Source of the DNA: Atherinomorus stipes
Taxonomy: Eukaryota; Chordata; Actinopteri; Atheriniformes; Atherinidae
DNA length: 64,000 nt
Direction: 5' to 3'
NCBI GenBank assembly: GCA_023101725.1
Contig: JALJCO010012682.1
Location: forward strand, 2,170,001 to 2,234,000
Positions 1 through 29,557 of the stretch are shown piece by piece; positions within the stretch are counted from its first letter, which is position 1, and each line of letters starts with the position of its first letter. The notes beneath the pieces are model-generated. The model was not told the origin of the DNA. It saw only the letters and a program-made list of their open reading frames with translations, and made no database searches. The position numbers and the translations under genes were made by a program.

Positions 1-328
1 ATAGTTTGCCCCCCCCCTGCCATTTCCTCTTAGGGTGAACATTTAAAGTACATCTGTTCAGTTGTTTCACTTCTGTTCTAAATTATGGATGGTGAACTTC
101 AAGTTAACTGAGCCATCCCACGTGTCACTTGTTATTCACACATTTCAACAATCTGTTTATCCAAGATCCAGAATTAAAGACTCAGTGTTCCTCATTCACC
201 AATACGTACAAACTTTTCCATTTCTCATGCACTCATCCAAGTCAAATCAACTTCATTTCAATTAGTTTGGTATACAAAAACATCCCTGTTTCACAACACA
301 GAAATGCCAGTCATTTTTCCAGGAAACA

Positions 329-334
329 TTTATT
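329..334 (-). terminator. Polyadenylation signal of hsp90b1
   Basis: AATAAA on the minus strand (TTTATT on plus), about 250 nt beyond the KDEL stop codon at 585. It implies a 3' UTR of roughly 270 nt ending near 305-315. It is the first canonical signal downstream of the stop. Bases 1-300 beyond it show no coding exon that I can recognise. Confidence 0.65.
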
Positions 335-584
335 TGATCAATAGACAGGATCGCATCTTTCCATAAACAGGTCAGTTAAATATTAACAAATTTACAGTCA
401 TAAGGAATGTAAAAAAAAAAAGAAAAAAAGAAAAAGAAAACGAACAAAACAAAAGCAAACAATGCTCGCCTTAAAAAACCCCAACCCAGGGACCCCACCC
501 AGGATAACGTTGACCACGGTGGTACTGGAACAAGATTAAATCCAGTTTCCAGCTCCAATGTTACACGCTCTCCCACTCAGTGCT

Positions 585-10750
<10,166 letters not shown>

Positions 10751-10899
10751 TTTGAGATACTGCTTGAATGATGCGGTGAGTCTTCAGCTGCCGAGACAAA
10801 AGCCGGGGTAGCAGCACATGCAGCACTGGCTTTACGACGGAGACTGTCCACCTAGCTCTCTACCAAACGAGCCCACTCTATTAAACCCGTGACAACTGG

Positions 10900-10918
10900 C
10901 CAATAGCAGCGCACCACG
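10900..10918 (+). promoter_or_regulatory. ER-stress response element (ERSE), proximal
   Basis: Perfect CCAAT-N9-CCACG on the plus strand, 150 bp upstream of the hsp90b1 start codon and inverted relative to the gene. The CCAAT half binds NF-Y and the CCACG half binds ATF6 or XBP1 in the unfolded-protein response, and the element works in both orientations. GRP94 is a classic target, so the match fits the gene. Confidence 0.85.
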
Positions 10919-11000
10919 CACAACCTTCGACCAATCATAGCAGAGTCTACGTTACATGCTGTCCAATTAGATCCTTCAACATAAGTCGATGCCCGAAAAT

Positions 11001-11019
11001 CGTGGCTAGACACCATTGG
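11001..11019 (-). promoter_or_regulatory. ER-stress response element (ERSE), distal
   Basis: CGTGG-N9-ATTGG on plus, which is a perfect CCAAT-N9-CCACG in the direction of hsp90b1, about 250 bp upstream of its start codon. Two further CCAAT boxes (10931, 10963) lie between this and the proximal element; the one at 10963 is followed by a partial CCACG-like half (CAACA) at the right spacing. Confidence 0.85.
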
Positions 11020-11924
11020 CCAAAAATGAATAATCAGCATACCACTTCCTAAAATTTTGCTTTTATTGTAGGTGGAAAAAAATCTCAGTTAACACGTTGG
11101 TTAAAGTTTGACTGTCTTATGCAATATCACGGAAACTTGATGACAGCAAATGTGATGGACGTTTCTACTGTCATGATATATTTGTAATAGTCGATGCTAT
11201 ATTTCACATGTTCTATTTTCTTGTGTGCAGTATCGTACATTGGGAATGTACTCTGTCATTGAACAGAGGATCATTAGCGTAACAATCCTATGTAAGCTTG
11301 GAGAATTCAGCATGCATCTCAGTTCATGCTTGCCTGTATTTCTTTTTAAGCCATGTTTGATATAGTGACATGTTTAGGGGCGACCCTTTTTCTTGCCCAC
11401 TGCCAGAATGAATGAGCTTTGGCTCCCAGCGATTATCACCCATATTAAGCGAGTATAATGAATGAATGGATTAACTCAGTTTATCTTAAGAGCACCACTT
11501 GTCTTTTTCCACAAGAGGGCAGTATTCAGTAAGTGAAGTTAAGATAGCACAGCAAACCGTTTTCATTTTGACCCAGCATGATCAACTGGAAAATACGACT
11601 GATTTACTGGAAGCACAGATTAGAAATACGTGTGTTGGTTGTCAAACAAACCTCTAAATTAATTATGTGTTTGCATAATAATCATAACTTTGTTCCTGGT
11701 TGTATGGGCCAGGGATATGTTTAAAATAACCCTTATTGTGTGGCAGTGGTGTGCGTTTTTCTCATAGAAATATCATTAAAAGATGTAGAAAATAACAATT
11801 AGCCCACAAGACTAAACCACAATAAATTTGACAGAACACAAGGGTTGTTCTTAACAGCTTTATCATTTTATAAACTTAAAGTCAGTTCCACAAATTTGAA
11901 AGGCCCTTTTTTGTACCATAGGGA

Positions 11925-12005
11925 GCTGAAGCCTATCCCAGCTGAAACTGGGCAAGAGGCAGGATTTAGTCTGGACAGGCTGCTTGCTGAACAGGTTGAC
12001 ATAGA
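11925..12005. repeat. Remnant of a teleost interspersed repeat
   Basis: GAGCTGAAGCCTATCCCAGC, followed by an AAACTGGGC..AGGCAGG..CTGGACAGG..CTG pattern, matches a very common fish repeat motif, remembered as the 3' part of an L2-like LINE or related SINE. It is short and decayed. Confidence 0.45.
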
Positions 12006-12343
12006 TATAATTTTTTTTTTTTTTTTTTTAAAGAGTTGCATGTTTTCACAGCTTTAATTTACCACTTAGCCAATACAGTATATCTTTGAAAAGTGAGAGG
12101 AAATGAGAGAAGAGTGAATAAATTCATGCAGGTAAAGTGGTATCATGCAAAATCCCCAGAAATGCCCTGATCAGTTTGAACCTTGAACGTTTGTGCTTTG
12201 TGGCAACATTGTAAACAATTTGCTGACCAGTCACTCTGTATTGGACATGAACAATTACATACAACTACAAATTTTTAGATACAGTTTGAAATGAAAAATA
12301 CTTAATTAGTACCTGAAGGGAAATTCAATGTTGTAGGAGGCTC

Positions 12344-12463
<120 letters not shown>

Positions 12464-12672
12464 AACAATAAAACAATACATATACAAAAATAACAGTATA
12501 ACAATAATAACATTTAGAAAATTAATCAGAGGTCTTGTTCTTGAGGCTGACAGCTGTTGGCAGGAATGATGTTTCAAAGGTTAGCCTTTGAAACATGATT
12601 ATGGGATGGTTGATCAAAATCAAGACTTAAAACAATCACCTCCATAAAAACAAAAAAAACCAAACCCAAACA

Positions 12673-12695
12673 CCCCCCCCCCCCCCCCCCCCCCC
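12673..12695. repeat. Poly(C) tract
   Basis: A run of 23 C residues followed by 9 A. Such a homopolymer may be miscounted in the assembly. Confidence 0.95.
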
Positions 12696-13744
12696 AAAAA
12701 AAAATCATGATACCACAGGATCCCCTACGTTTATATTAACTGTTATATGATATAACTTAATTTTTTTTTTGTATACTTTGATATATCGTAGATTTAGAGT
12801 CCACAATATGGGTGAAATTTATGAAAAAAGTTTTGACATTGTTGTAAAATATTGGCTGTAATGGCATACAGTATATATGCTATGTATTTCTAATTAATGC
12901 TTAATTTATAGCTAATTGTTAACACCATTGACTCACAACATGTAGGATGCTGGTTAAAATCTCGGCTGAAAGTCTCTGGAGCTCTGCAGGAGGAATGGAT
13001 AGAGTACCACTCTTTCAAATGACTTTGAAGTTTATCTAACAATCCTCACACTCTTATTTAGTTCAGTTAGGCTGAGATGTCATCAAATCTTTGATTGACC
13101 CCTGGCTTATAAGGGTATAAGGGTATTGTATTACCCCATAAGACGACTCCCACCAGGGGAAAAAAATGTTTAATCATTAGTAAAAGATAAAAACAAGTAA
13201 TTTACAATTACCCTGCAAGGGAATAGTTGAATTCTCTCACTGTGTGTAAAATACCTCATAGAATATATCAAAACAAATGGATTTCTCACTGTAGAGGTCA
13301 AGAAATAAAAGTTTTTCCTTCTTTTGTCACCCAATGTAGAGTCCATGTTTAATACACATTGATTAATTTTTATTAATGCTACTTTTCAGATGCAGTATGT
13401 AGTAACTGTGATTTATCATGACTATTCAAAAAGAAGTTGGCATCTCATCAGTGTGTCTTCACGCATGCCTTTAGAAATTTAAATGTGACTTTTTACCATA
13501 TAATTACCATATAATGCAGTAATCCCCAACACAAACTAATTTGTGTTCTCCTACTCTGCGGTTGCGGGCAAGCCAGAAGTTTTACCCCCAAAAAAGGGGA
13601 AAAAAAGACGAAAGAAAAACATTTTGCTTTGAGTTTTATATTATAGCTGCTTCAGGAGATTTGTGTGATAAAGTGATTCTATTTGGTGTCAAGCTCGTAG
13701 ATGAACAGCAGGGAGCGACTGAAAACCAGACGCATCGGTTTGTG

Positions 13745-13781
13745 ATTGGTTGGGACCTTTCCAAACACGGAAGTGACGTAA
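13745..13781 (+). promoter_or_regulatory. Promoter motifs of nt5dc3: inverted CCAAT box and ETS/CRE composite
   Basis: ATTGG at 13745-13749 is an inverted CCAAT box. CGGAAGTGACGTAA at 13768-13781 joins an ETS core (CGGAAGT) to a CRE-like TGACGTAA, a combination typical of TATA-less housekeeping promoters. They lie 110-150 bp upstream of the start codon, so transcription probably starts near 13790-13870. Confidence 0.55.
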
Positions 13782-13892
13782 GGACAAACATACAGGACAG
13801 TTTCGGTATTTTCAGAGGAGCTTGTACCCGCATGCAGTCGACTGGGAGTCCACTGCGACCTCCACACGGCTCGCAACGCCAGGAACAGAGCA

Positions 13893-21448
<7,556 letters not shown>

Positions 21449-22804
21449 TCAGAGAATGAGGGGAAAAATTCAGGAAATGAAAATGGGACAAACTATGTTG
21501 CTGATTTACTGAACTGTTTTGTTTTAGAAAGTGTATTTTAGAAGAAAAAACTGGCTGTATTTTAAATCAAGTGTTCTGTTTGTGGTAATAGTCTTGAAAA
21601 CTGATGTTTGTAATCATTTAAACTAGTTATTTATGTCTTTTCTTTCAAATAATTCAGTCTTAAAGAGGGAAAACTGGATGTAATGTAATACTATTTCAGC
21701 CAAAATTTCAGCATCTTGTGTCACAGAGAGAATACAAAGCAGATTTATTTAATGTGTTTTACATAGTCTAAACAATAGGGGGCAGTCCCTCACTAGGTTT
21801 AACATGAATTTCTGTGTTTGCCTTTTTGCTCTTTGCATCTGCTGGTGAAATGAGAATTTTACATTCACATTACATACTCTGTTGCCTTAATCTGTTCACA
21901 TTACTGCGGGGTGTATATTTTTGCAATAGGCTGATATAATCTGTGGCAGTGAACCGTTTTTAAATTATGCCAGGCAGCATCTTGGTTAACTTCATTATGT
22001 GCTTCACAATAGCACGCATTGCACTTTGATGTTCTTATAGCTTTGTGCTTAGTAGTTCAAATCATTTCCACACAACACAGCCTGGATGTCTCATTTTAGC
22101 AGATGAGAAATGATAATATTTCTCAGGAAGTGTCATTGCTTTATTTGGTGTGAAAGCTGCTGTTTGATCTGGGAGAGAAGATGCTTTGAGGCTCTGAGGT
22201 TTTGACAGTTTTGCAGAGAATGGATGAAATGTTTTCCCATGGACTCCCATGAGCGCGTGTGAGGTATATCTTTGACACGTCATAAAAAGCAGGGAATATT
22301 AAACGTCGGGGGACGGTGGCTACAACCAAAACCTCATAGTTTGTTTCTGTATTTTCCAATATGTTGATGAAGTGTCTTTTTATGTTTCATGTCACTATTA
22401 AAACATGAATGGCTGGATGCTCTCCTTGTGCTTATGTTATTATGTTAAGGAGATTTATGTGGCTTGGCAGCTGCTGCAATCAGATTTGATAGAAATAAGG
22501 TTTATTGAAAACTGTTTTTGATACAAAGCTAGTGTAAACACTAGACAGTTTGAGGTTTGGAGAATTCATTTTAGGATTGGTTTATTGTTGGTCAAAATCA
22601 ACTTTTCAATCACAATTTAAGTCATGGGTTTTATAGGGTTAATCCCTCCAAATCGTGTTACCAACTAATTTACCATATTGCTTTTCTGGCCGTCTTAATC
22701 AGACAGGTGCACAATCTGAGATCTTAGACAATAAGAACAGCCAACAGGGATCAGAAGTGATAAAGCCTCTGCAGCCTCACTTGAAGCTGGACCATTTGAC
22801 CACC
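21449..22804. other. Intergenic region between nt5dc3 and the opsin gene
   Basis: Contains the nt5dc3 3' UTR and the opsin 5' flank. ATTAAA appears at about 22295 and 22394, either of which could serve nt5dc3. The 22655-22804 stretch is open in the opsin frame, but the Kozak-perfect ATG at 22805 is the better start. No further gene is seen. Confidence 0.5.
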
Positions 22805-24416
22805 ATGGACAGCAACAGCACACTGTGGCGCTCCAGCTCTCCTGCATCCAACCACACTGAGGTGATGGTGACCGCAGCACCCACCATCTTCCCTCGTTTG
22901 GGCTATAGTATACTTTCCTTCCTTATGTTCATCAACACGGTGCTGTCAGTTTTTAACAACAGCCTTGTCATAATCGTGATGCTGAGGAATCCATTCCTCC
23001 TCCAACCTATGAACATTTTCATCCTTAGTCTGGCTGTGTCGGACCTCATGATCGCTCTGTGTGGCTCATTGGTTGCCACCATCACAAACTACCAAGGCTC
23101 ATATTTTATTGGCCATGGAGCCTGTGTGTTTCAAGGATTTTCTGTGAATTATTTTGGTAAGTATTGCTGCAAGGGGGGGACGACTTTTGCTGTTGGAGCT
23201 CTGCAAAAGGGAGACGTGGTAAATAAAAAGTAGGCTTGTCCTTCAGCCAATCAGTTCTGCTTTTATCTTTTGGTTACAGTCCTTGAAGTATAGGAAATAT
23301 TTTCAGTTTCGTCCTTGTGACATCAAGTTGACAATCTGTTACTATTTCCTCCATGTGGATGTATGTTTCTCAAAGTTTTACCATTAAACTTCATCCAGTT
23401 TGAAAGCTTAGATGTATTGTTTCTTCTCTTGCTTAGGTCTGGTGTCTCTCTGCACCCTAACTCTCCTTGCTTATGAGCGGTACAACATGGTGTGTAAACC
23501 AAAAGCTGGTTTTAAGTTGAGCATGCGAAGAAGCATTATTGGACTTCTGTTTGTCTGGGTCTTCTGCTTGTTTTGGGCTGTTACTCCATTATTTGGCTGG
23601 AGCTCCTATGGACCAGAGGGGGTCCAGACGTCTTGCTCTCTGGCATGGGAGGAGAGATCATGGAGCAACTATAGCTATCTGATCCTCTACACGCTCCTCT
23701 GCTTCCTCCTCCCAGTTGCAATCATCATCTTCTGCTATTTCAAAGTGCTGAAATCCCTAAATAAGGTGAGCTTGTGATACTTGTTTGACATATTTATCAC
23801 ACAGCTTAAATGTCCTCTTTCGTCTATATCTGTTTCCAATCTACAACATCCATACTGAAACAATGCATTAGCTCCTAATGTGACTCAGATTTTCTTTCCA
23901 CCAGCTGAACAGGAGCCTCGAGCTGCAGAGTGGGCATTCCAGGCAGAATGAGAATGATCGTGCTGTCACTATGGTCCTGGCAATGCTTGTTGCATTTTTT
24001 GTTTGCTGGCTGCCCTACACAGCATTGTCAGTGGTTGTAGTGGTGGATCCAGAGCTGTACATCCCTCCACTAGTGGCCACATTGCCCATGTACTTTGCCA
24101 AGACCAGTCCTGTCTATAACCCCATCATCTACTTCCTTTCCAACAAACAGGTGAGCAACCAGAATGTGTTTACTGTGAAACGATGCAGCTGAAAAAAAGG
24201 GGGGTAAAAAAAAATCAGTTTCCTATAGATTTCCTGACTGCATGTTTTCACATCCACCAGTTCCGTGACTGCACCCTGGAGGTTTTGTCCTGTGGGCACT
24301 ACATCCCCCTCGGGCCGACCAGCATCAGCATCCCCATGTGCTCCTTGAACAGGGGTAGCTGTCTGTCTTCCATAAGCAGGAGCGCCAACACACACAGCAA
24401 GGTGCTGCCTGTGTGA
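22805..24416 (+). CDS. Non-visual opsin, probably parietopsin; 4 exons
   Basis: Seven-helix retinal-binding receptor, 360 aa, from exons 22805-23156, 23437-23765, 23905-24150 and 24261-24416. The start has a perfect CACCATGG context. Retinal Schiff-base lysine is Lys293 in FAKTSPVYNPIIY. ERY (131-133) ends TM3, CWLP (261-264) lies in TM6, and Cys107/Cys184 would form the disulphide. N-glycosylation sites are Asn4 and Asn16. The rhodopsin-113 counterion site is Gln110, while the 181 site is Glu178 (GPEGVQTSC). To my knowledge this Gln113/Glu181 pair fits parietopsin, a parietal-eye/pineal pigment; TMT, encephalopsin or VA types are alternatives. Introns fall in TM3, before TM6 and at NKQ/FRDC, as in vertebrate ciliary opsins. 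C-terminal Cys320 could be palmitoylated; the tail is Ser-rich. Opsin identity is certain, subtype less so. Confidence 0.93.
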
Positions 24417-27178
24417 GTTTTACCAGCCAAAACAAAGAAGGTGGCATGGTTGTTGTTTATTGGTGACTCATAAAGGACACAAGCTTGAACAGCAGGCCTG
24501 TGTCTTTCACAGAGGTCTTCACCGTTTCCATCACAAACAGTGTCGGCTCAGAGACTGATAGTTGATATTCAGAAGGGTGGAGGAAATTACTGGGAAACTG
24601 GGAGATGTGCATATTTTATTGAAGTACAATTACATAACAAAAAAAAAAAATCTTATTTTGAGCACTTTTTGTTTTCTATCTCTTTTTGAAAGTCGTTTGT
24701 TTTGGCATTTATTTGAAAAACATTATATTGCATTGTTGTTTTTGTCATCCATCTATTTCATCCTGTAACAATAAGAATATTCACTGAAGCCATTTCATAT
24801 CTGTGATTTGTTCTGAGTCAGTCAACTGTTAACTTTTTTATGTATTGATGTTGGGAGGTGTAGGAAACTTTCCAGAAAGAGAAGTGATGCTGTAAGAAAA
24901 GAAATCACTGAATCAAAATGTTTGAGAGATCTGTTGTTTCAATCTGTAATTTTCCATTTGTATGCGTATTTAACAAGACAAGACAAAGCAATCACAGCCA
25001 GACTGCAAAGGAAGTAAACCCATTTTGTTCATAAATCAAAAGGCAGAGGAGCTGGTTGCATGCAGTGTGGGAAATATATTGTCATTTTTAGGATGTCTAA
25101 TATTTTAGTATATCAATATACAGTATATAAGTTTTTTTTTTCTTTCATTATGAAACAATTTACAGGAAACAAGTGTTCTGATTTGATGAGATACAGTGAA
25201 CAGCATATCTTTCTATTTAACATTATTTTAAAAAATTTAATTAAAGTCAACAGGAGCTGGCTCCATCATCCGATCAATACTGACAGCAAGGCCAGTTATT
25301 GGATTTGCTGTGGATTATGCAATAAATCCAATCTTTTCCCCAGCATGCACACGCTCCAGATGTCTATGGAACAAAACACTGCCGGGGTGTATATAGGCTA
25401 GGTATAATTTTACTCATGAGCTCCCCTGTGGATAAACAGTACACTCAGTTCAATTATGTTTTTGGCTGCAGAGAAACTGCAGTGACAGCATAATATGCTC
25501 AAATCAGTTCCTCACTTCCATAAAAATCAAAGTTAAGAAAAACTTTACAAATTTGAGTGCACTTGTTAAACAAGGCTGCTGCACCACTCACCTTAGACTT
25601 GTTTTTATGTTGAGGATTTAGTCAAGCAGGAAAAGAGTCATTTTTCTGGGTAAGGCTCCTCTGTGGAGTGGTAATTGTTTATTGGTACTATTTTGCATTT
25701 CTCATCTTTATAGGCACTTAATGGGGGTGGCAGGGACTTCAAAAACAACGACTCTGGGCTTGACTCAAACATGGAAAAATGCTTTTTTAAGTGACACACA
25801 GCAGAACCCACAATGACTCATGAAGATTAAAGCATCACTGAGTTAAGATGCAGCAGAAACACTCATTTGAGGAAAAAATGGGACAAAAAAAATGCAAGTA
25901 TATAAATCTGACAGTCCTGGTTTATTTTTTTCAGAGTAATTTACTGTGTATCATGTTTAAAGCTTGCTCTTTTAATTTGTGAATATAACATCAGTCTGAA
26001 CTGTTTACATTGAGGCCATTCATTTCTAGGCAGGAGTAAAGGCGGTAAGCTCTAAGAGGACGCTTGCATCTCCTTTGTAGAGCAATTTGACTAATGCATA
26101 GTATGAGTGTTAGTAGATAAGTCTGGACAAGCTTGCTCTCAGCTCGTTGTCTGCATGAAAATAATTTCATTCCACTTCTTTATAAACATGTTAGCCCCTT
26201 TTGATCAATTTGGGATTGTTACATTTGGTAAAAGTCAGTCTCTTTGTGGTGTTTTTTTATGGTGTTTGACACACTTACTGTAATATTTGTGAATGGAAAT
26301 CTGCTTTCAAATAAAGTGCTTTTCATTCTATGCTGCACATTTGCTCTTCTCTTATGATGTCCTGATGTTGCCATGAATGTTGTCTGTGTCCACACTTCAG
26401 GATCAGTCGACAGAGCCGATTGAGATGGAAATGGGGGAATAGTGAAGAATGTCTGTTGTTCATCTATTTCTTTTCCAGGACTTCCTGTTTTCATCCACAC
26501 AGTTTTGGAGAGATGTTCCCTCAGTCTAATTTGTAGAATGGTCAGGAGTACAATTTATTGTGTTGATCTAATCCCAGATTTGGCATAGTCCATAAGCTTC
26601 CACATTTGAAGCAAAGAGCATTTCACACTTTATCTCCAAACAGGATTACACAATGTCATACCATAATCCTGCTGCACCGCTCCCATCATTTTCCGAGCCA
26701 ATACGAGAACTCCCAACTCATCCATCTGGCATCCCAAAGCCAAGTTTTTAACCTTTCCAAGGTGCAGCATTAAATGAAACAGGCAGCTGTTCATATGCAT
26801 TACAGCACCATGCTGCATTTCATATCTAAATCTCTGGTTGGTTTTTATAAAGTTGCGTATATCAGGGAGGAGACAATAGTGACATAACTGCTATTCAATT
26901 AACAACCTTCTTTTGTTCTCCCAGTTGTCTCTGCTGTGAATACATTGCAGATTTTTTAATGAATGTGAACAGTGAGGGATCCCAGGTGACCCTCTGGTGC
27001 TGCAGAGTGATAATGAAAAAGGCGGGCACTTAGGCATCACTTGTCCAAGCTGCAGTTTTACCCATTCTTCATTTACAGAAGGTGAACAGCGACAAGAGGA
27101 GCAGGCTTGATGTTTGCTCAGTCAGAGAGGACAGAGTGAAGAGAGACAACTGAGAATGCTGACTCTTTGAACTTGGAG
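24417..27178. other. Intergenic region between opsin and orphan receptor genes
   Basis: AT-rich, no coding exon recognised. Possible opsin polyadenylation signals are only variant forms (AATAAG near 24769). Part of the 27060-27178 stretch is presumably 5' UTR of the downstream receptor. Confidence 0.45.
27156..27170 (+). promoter_or_regulatory. Short upstream ORF before the orphan receptor
   Basis: ATG CTG ACT CTT TGA: a four-residue uORF ending 8 nt before the receptor ATG. If transcribed it may lower translation of the main frame. Confidence 0.4.
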
Positions 27179-28996
27179 ATGAGAGGCGAGCCTACACCTG
27201 CTTGGGACTTTGGGAACATCACCATTTGGGAGGAATACATCAACACCACCCTTGTAGTGGCAAACAGCTTGGTTCTGTTAATCACTTCTGTTGTGGGGGT
27301 TGCATCAAATATTTTTGTCATACTAGCAGTGTATCACCAAAAGTCACTGCAAACTTCTGTGAATGCACTGGTGGTGAATCTTGCTGTCATAGACTCTCTG
27401 CGTTGTGTAATTGACTGTCCCATTCTACTAACCATTGTAATGACTGTGCATGAACGGGGGCATGCTGACAGTCTGATCTGTGAAGCACAAATGGCTTCTT
27501 TCTCTTTCAGCTGCTGTATTCAGTTGTTGACACTGGCGTGCATAAGTGCAGAGAGATACCAGGCAATAGCTCAACCATTTAAAATCACTCAACGAAAAAG
27601 ACGGATTATGATACTCATTCCTCTCACATGGACCTTGGCTATTTTGGTGGCTGTTCTTTCTCTAATATTTCTGAAAGACTCACCCGTTTATGTGAGATGC
27701 CAAGGAATGCGGGCAGGAGCAACGTCATATGACACAATTGGATTTTACATGCTGCTCCCATTGTGGGCTGTTTGTTTTGGTGTTATTATTGGATTCTACG
27801 CTAGCATATTTGCCCTTCTGAGATCACACAACCGCAAAATATTTGATGAAGGTACATCTCTTCCTAGTAAAGGCTCAACAGAAGATAAAGAGAAGAGAGA
27901 AGATGTCACTGTTGTGGAAAATGGACATGGAAAATCTGAGCAAGAGCAGACTCTGAGCATAGGCATTGCTCAAACACAAGCTGAATCAAATCCATTCAAG
28001 AGTAATGCAATGCGGGCCTCAGAAGAAGCCCCTCAAAGTGTCTCTATCAGCTCTGAGAAGAAAGAAGAGCTTAAAAATACAAAGATGAGTCACTCAGAAA
28101 CAGAACCACCTCACCCTTTTGCAGTGAATGTTGCAGTACGGGCTCTGGAGGAACCTTTAAAGACGGAGCAATGCAGCCTCTGTTCCATGAAAAATGAGGC
28201 AAAAGCATTGAAGCAAAGTGATGTTGCTAATGATGAGAGCTCAAACAAAGTGATGCAGAAAGTGTTGAGTAATTCTCACATAGATAAGCAATCAGGAGAA
28301 GGAATGAAAACTGACAAAGGAGCCAAAGAGACCAGTCCCCTTGTTGTTTTGTCTACACAAGGTCCTCCGTCTACTTCTGTCTTACAAACTGAACTAAACC
28401 CAGGTCAGAACGGCAACAGAGAGGAAACACAAACCGTTACTTTACAAGATCAAGGGTCTACACCACCTCCAGCCGCAGACCAAAATGTAGAGTTAGAAGG
28501 CGCTGTTTGCATGATGCCTTCCAAAGCAAGTAAAGAGAGAGCAAGAAAAAAAGAAAGAAAGTAAAATGGCCAAGCGTGCTGGCTACATAATCATAACCTT
28601 CCTCTTATTCTGGCTGCCGCTGATCACAACTATCCTCGTGAATTTTCTTGTTCATAAAAATAAGAATACCCAGGTGAGTATTTATGCCAGCACATAACAT
28701 TATGAAGATTTCAGAATGCAAATTAGAAGATCAAGTAACCCAGGTGTTATCAAGATCAAAGGTTGAAAGCTCTGTTTGCTTTATTATATGAGATTAATCT
28801 GAGGTTATCTCACTTTGTAAATTCTTTTTTTTTTTTTCAGATATCTATTATTCAAGACCTGGAAATTCTGTCGGTGTCTGTTGCCTGCATCACATCACTG
28901 AGTGACCCCATAATATACGCTGCAGTAAACCCTCAGTTTCGGTCAGAGTTTTACAAGCTGAGGAATTGGGTTAAATCCAGATTCAATAAGAACTGA
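27179..28996 (+). CDS. Orphan class A GPCR with very long third intracellular loop; frame broken before TM6
   Basis: Rhodopsin-like receptor in two coding exons, 27179-28673 and 28841-28996. Landmarks: Asn44 in TM1 (GVASN), LAVID with Asp72 in TM2, Cys101/Cys174 disulphide, ERY (125-127), FWLP in TM6, DPIIY in TM7, N-terminal glycosylation sites Asn13 and Asn22. Position 3.32 is Phe108, not Asp, which argues against an aminergic receptor. Loop 3 spans about 240 polar residues. The frame opened by the ATG stops at 28562-28564, just before TM6; TM6 and exon 2 continue in the +1 frame from about 28560. The shift lies in a run of A and AAAG, so it may be a one-base sequencing error or a real disabling deletion. 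The subfamily was not recognised. The long-loop region has no known domain. Confidence 0.8.
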
Positions 28997-29105
28997 TTAC
29001 CTCCACTGCTACTTTTGGATAAAACTAAACTGAATGAAGGCATTTCACTTTAACTGAATGATGTAATGGAAACTGTGTCCACATATAAATTAATCTAAAC
29101 CCTGT

Positions 29106-29111
29106 ATTAAA
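29106..29111 (+). terminator. Probable polyadenylation signal of the orphan receptor gene
   Basis: ATTAAA about 110 nt after the stop codon at 28994-28996. It is the common variant hexamer, so support is moderate. Confidence 0.5.
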
Positions 29112-29551
29112 AGTGTGAATTTGTCATTTGTTTGTAAGGAGCCTATTATTTTACACGCTGCTGTGCCATCTTAGATTTTACACAGACTGACTTCTCAGCA
29201 GTTGCTTAACACTGCTGAGCAGAGGCGACGCATGCTGCGAGGAGCTGCCTGGACCAACGCAATCAGCCCAGCAGGGGGGACGCTGTGAAGCTCTCTGTCA
29301 AACAATCACGGAGGCCAGCTTGTCCATCTCCAGGGACCCTGCTGCTGGGACCAACTGCTGGGCCAGTCAGGTCCTTACATGTTCTACAGCAACACGTCCA
29401 TATTATCCAATCCTGCCATAAGTGACGCTCTTTGAGTAATGAGGAAAAACATTATGAAAACCTCCAGTTCGTTTGTAGTAAAAAAAAAAAGAAATAGAAA
29501 GAAAGAAAAAGACATGGGCCGTTTCATGGTTGCTTCAGTAGAGCTACACTG

Positions 29552-29557
29552 TTTATT
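29552..29557 (-). terminator. Candidate polyadenylation signal of kcnd2
   Basis: AATAAA on the minus strand, about 1.37 kb beyond the kcnd2 stop. It would give a 3' UTR from 30925 to near 29530, tail-to-tail with the orphan receptor gene. Other weaker hexamers occur between, so the true end is uncertain. Confidence 0.4.

Noticed and set aside
28561..28849. Alternative reading of GTAAAA at 28561 as a splice donor to avoid the frame break
   Set aside because: It would delete TM6, while an excellent donor at 28674 follows an intact TM6; an indel explains the data better.
29194..29219. 9-bp perfect stem-loop (CTCAGCAGT...ACTGCTGAG) downstream of the orphan receptor
   Set aside because: Short stems like this are expected by chance, and vertebrate genes do not end at such hairpins.
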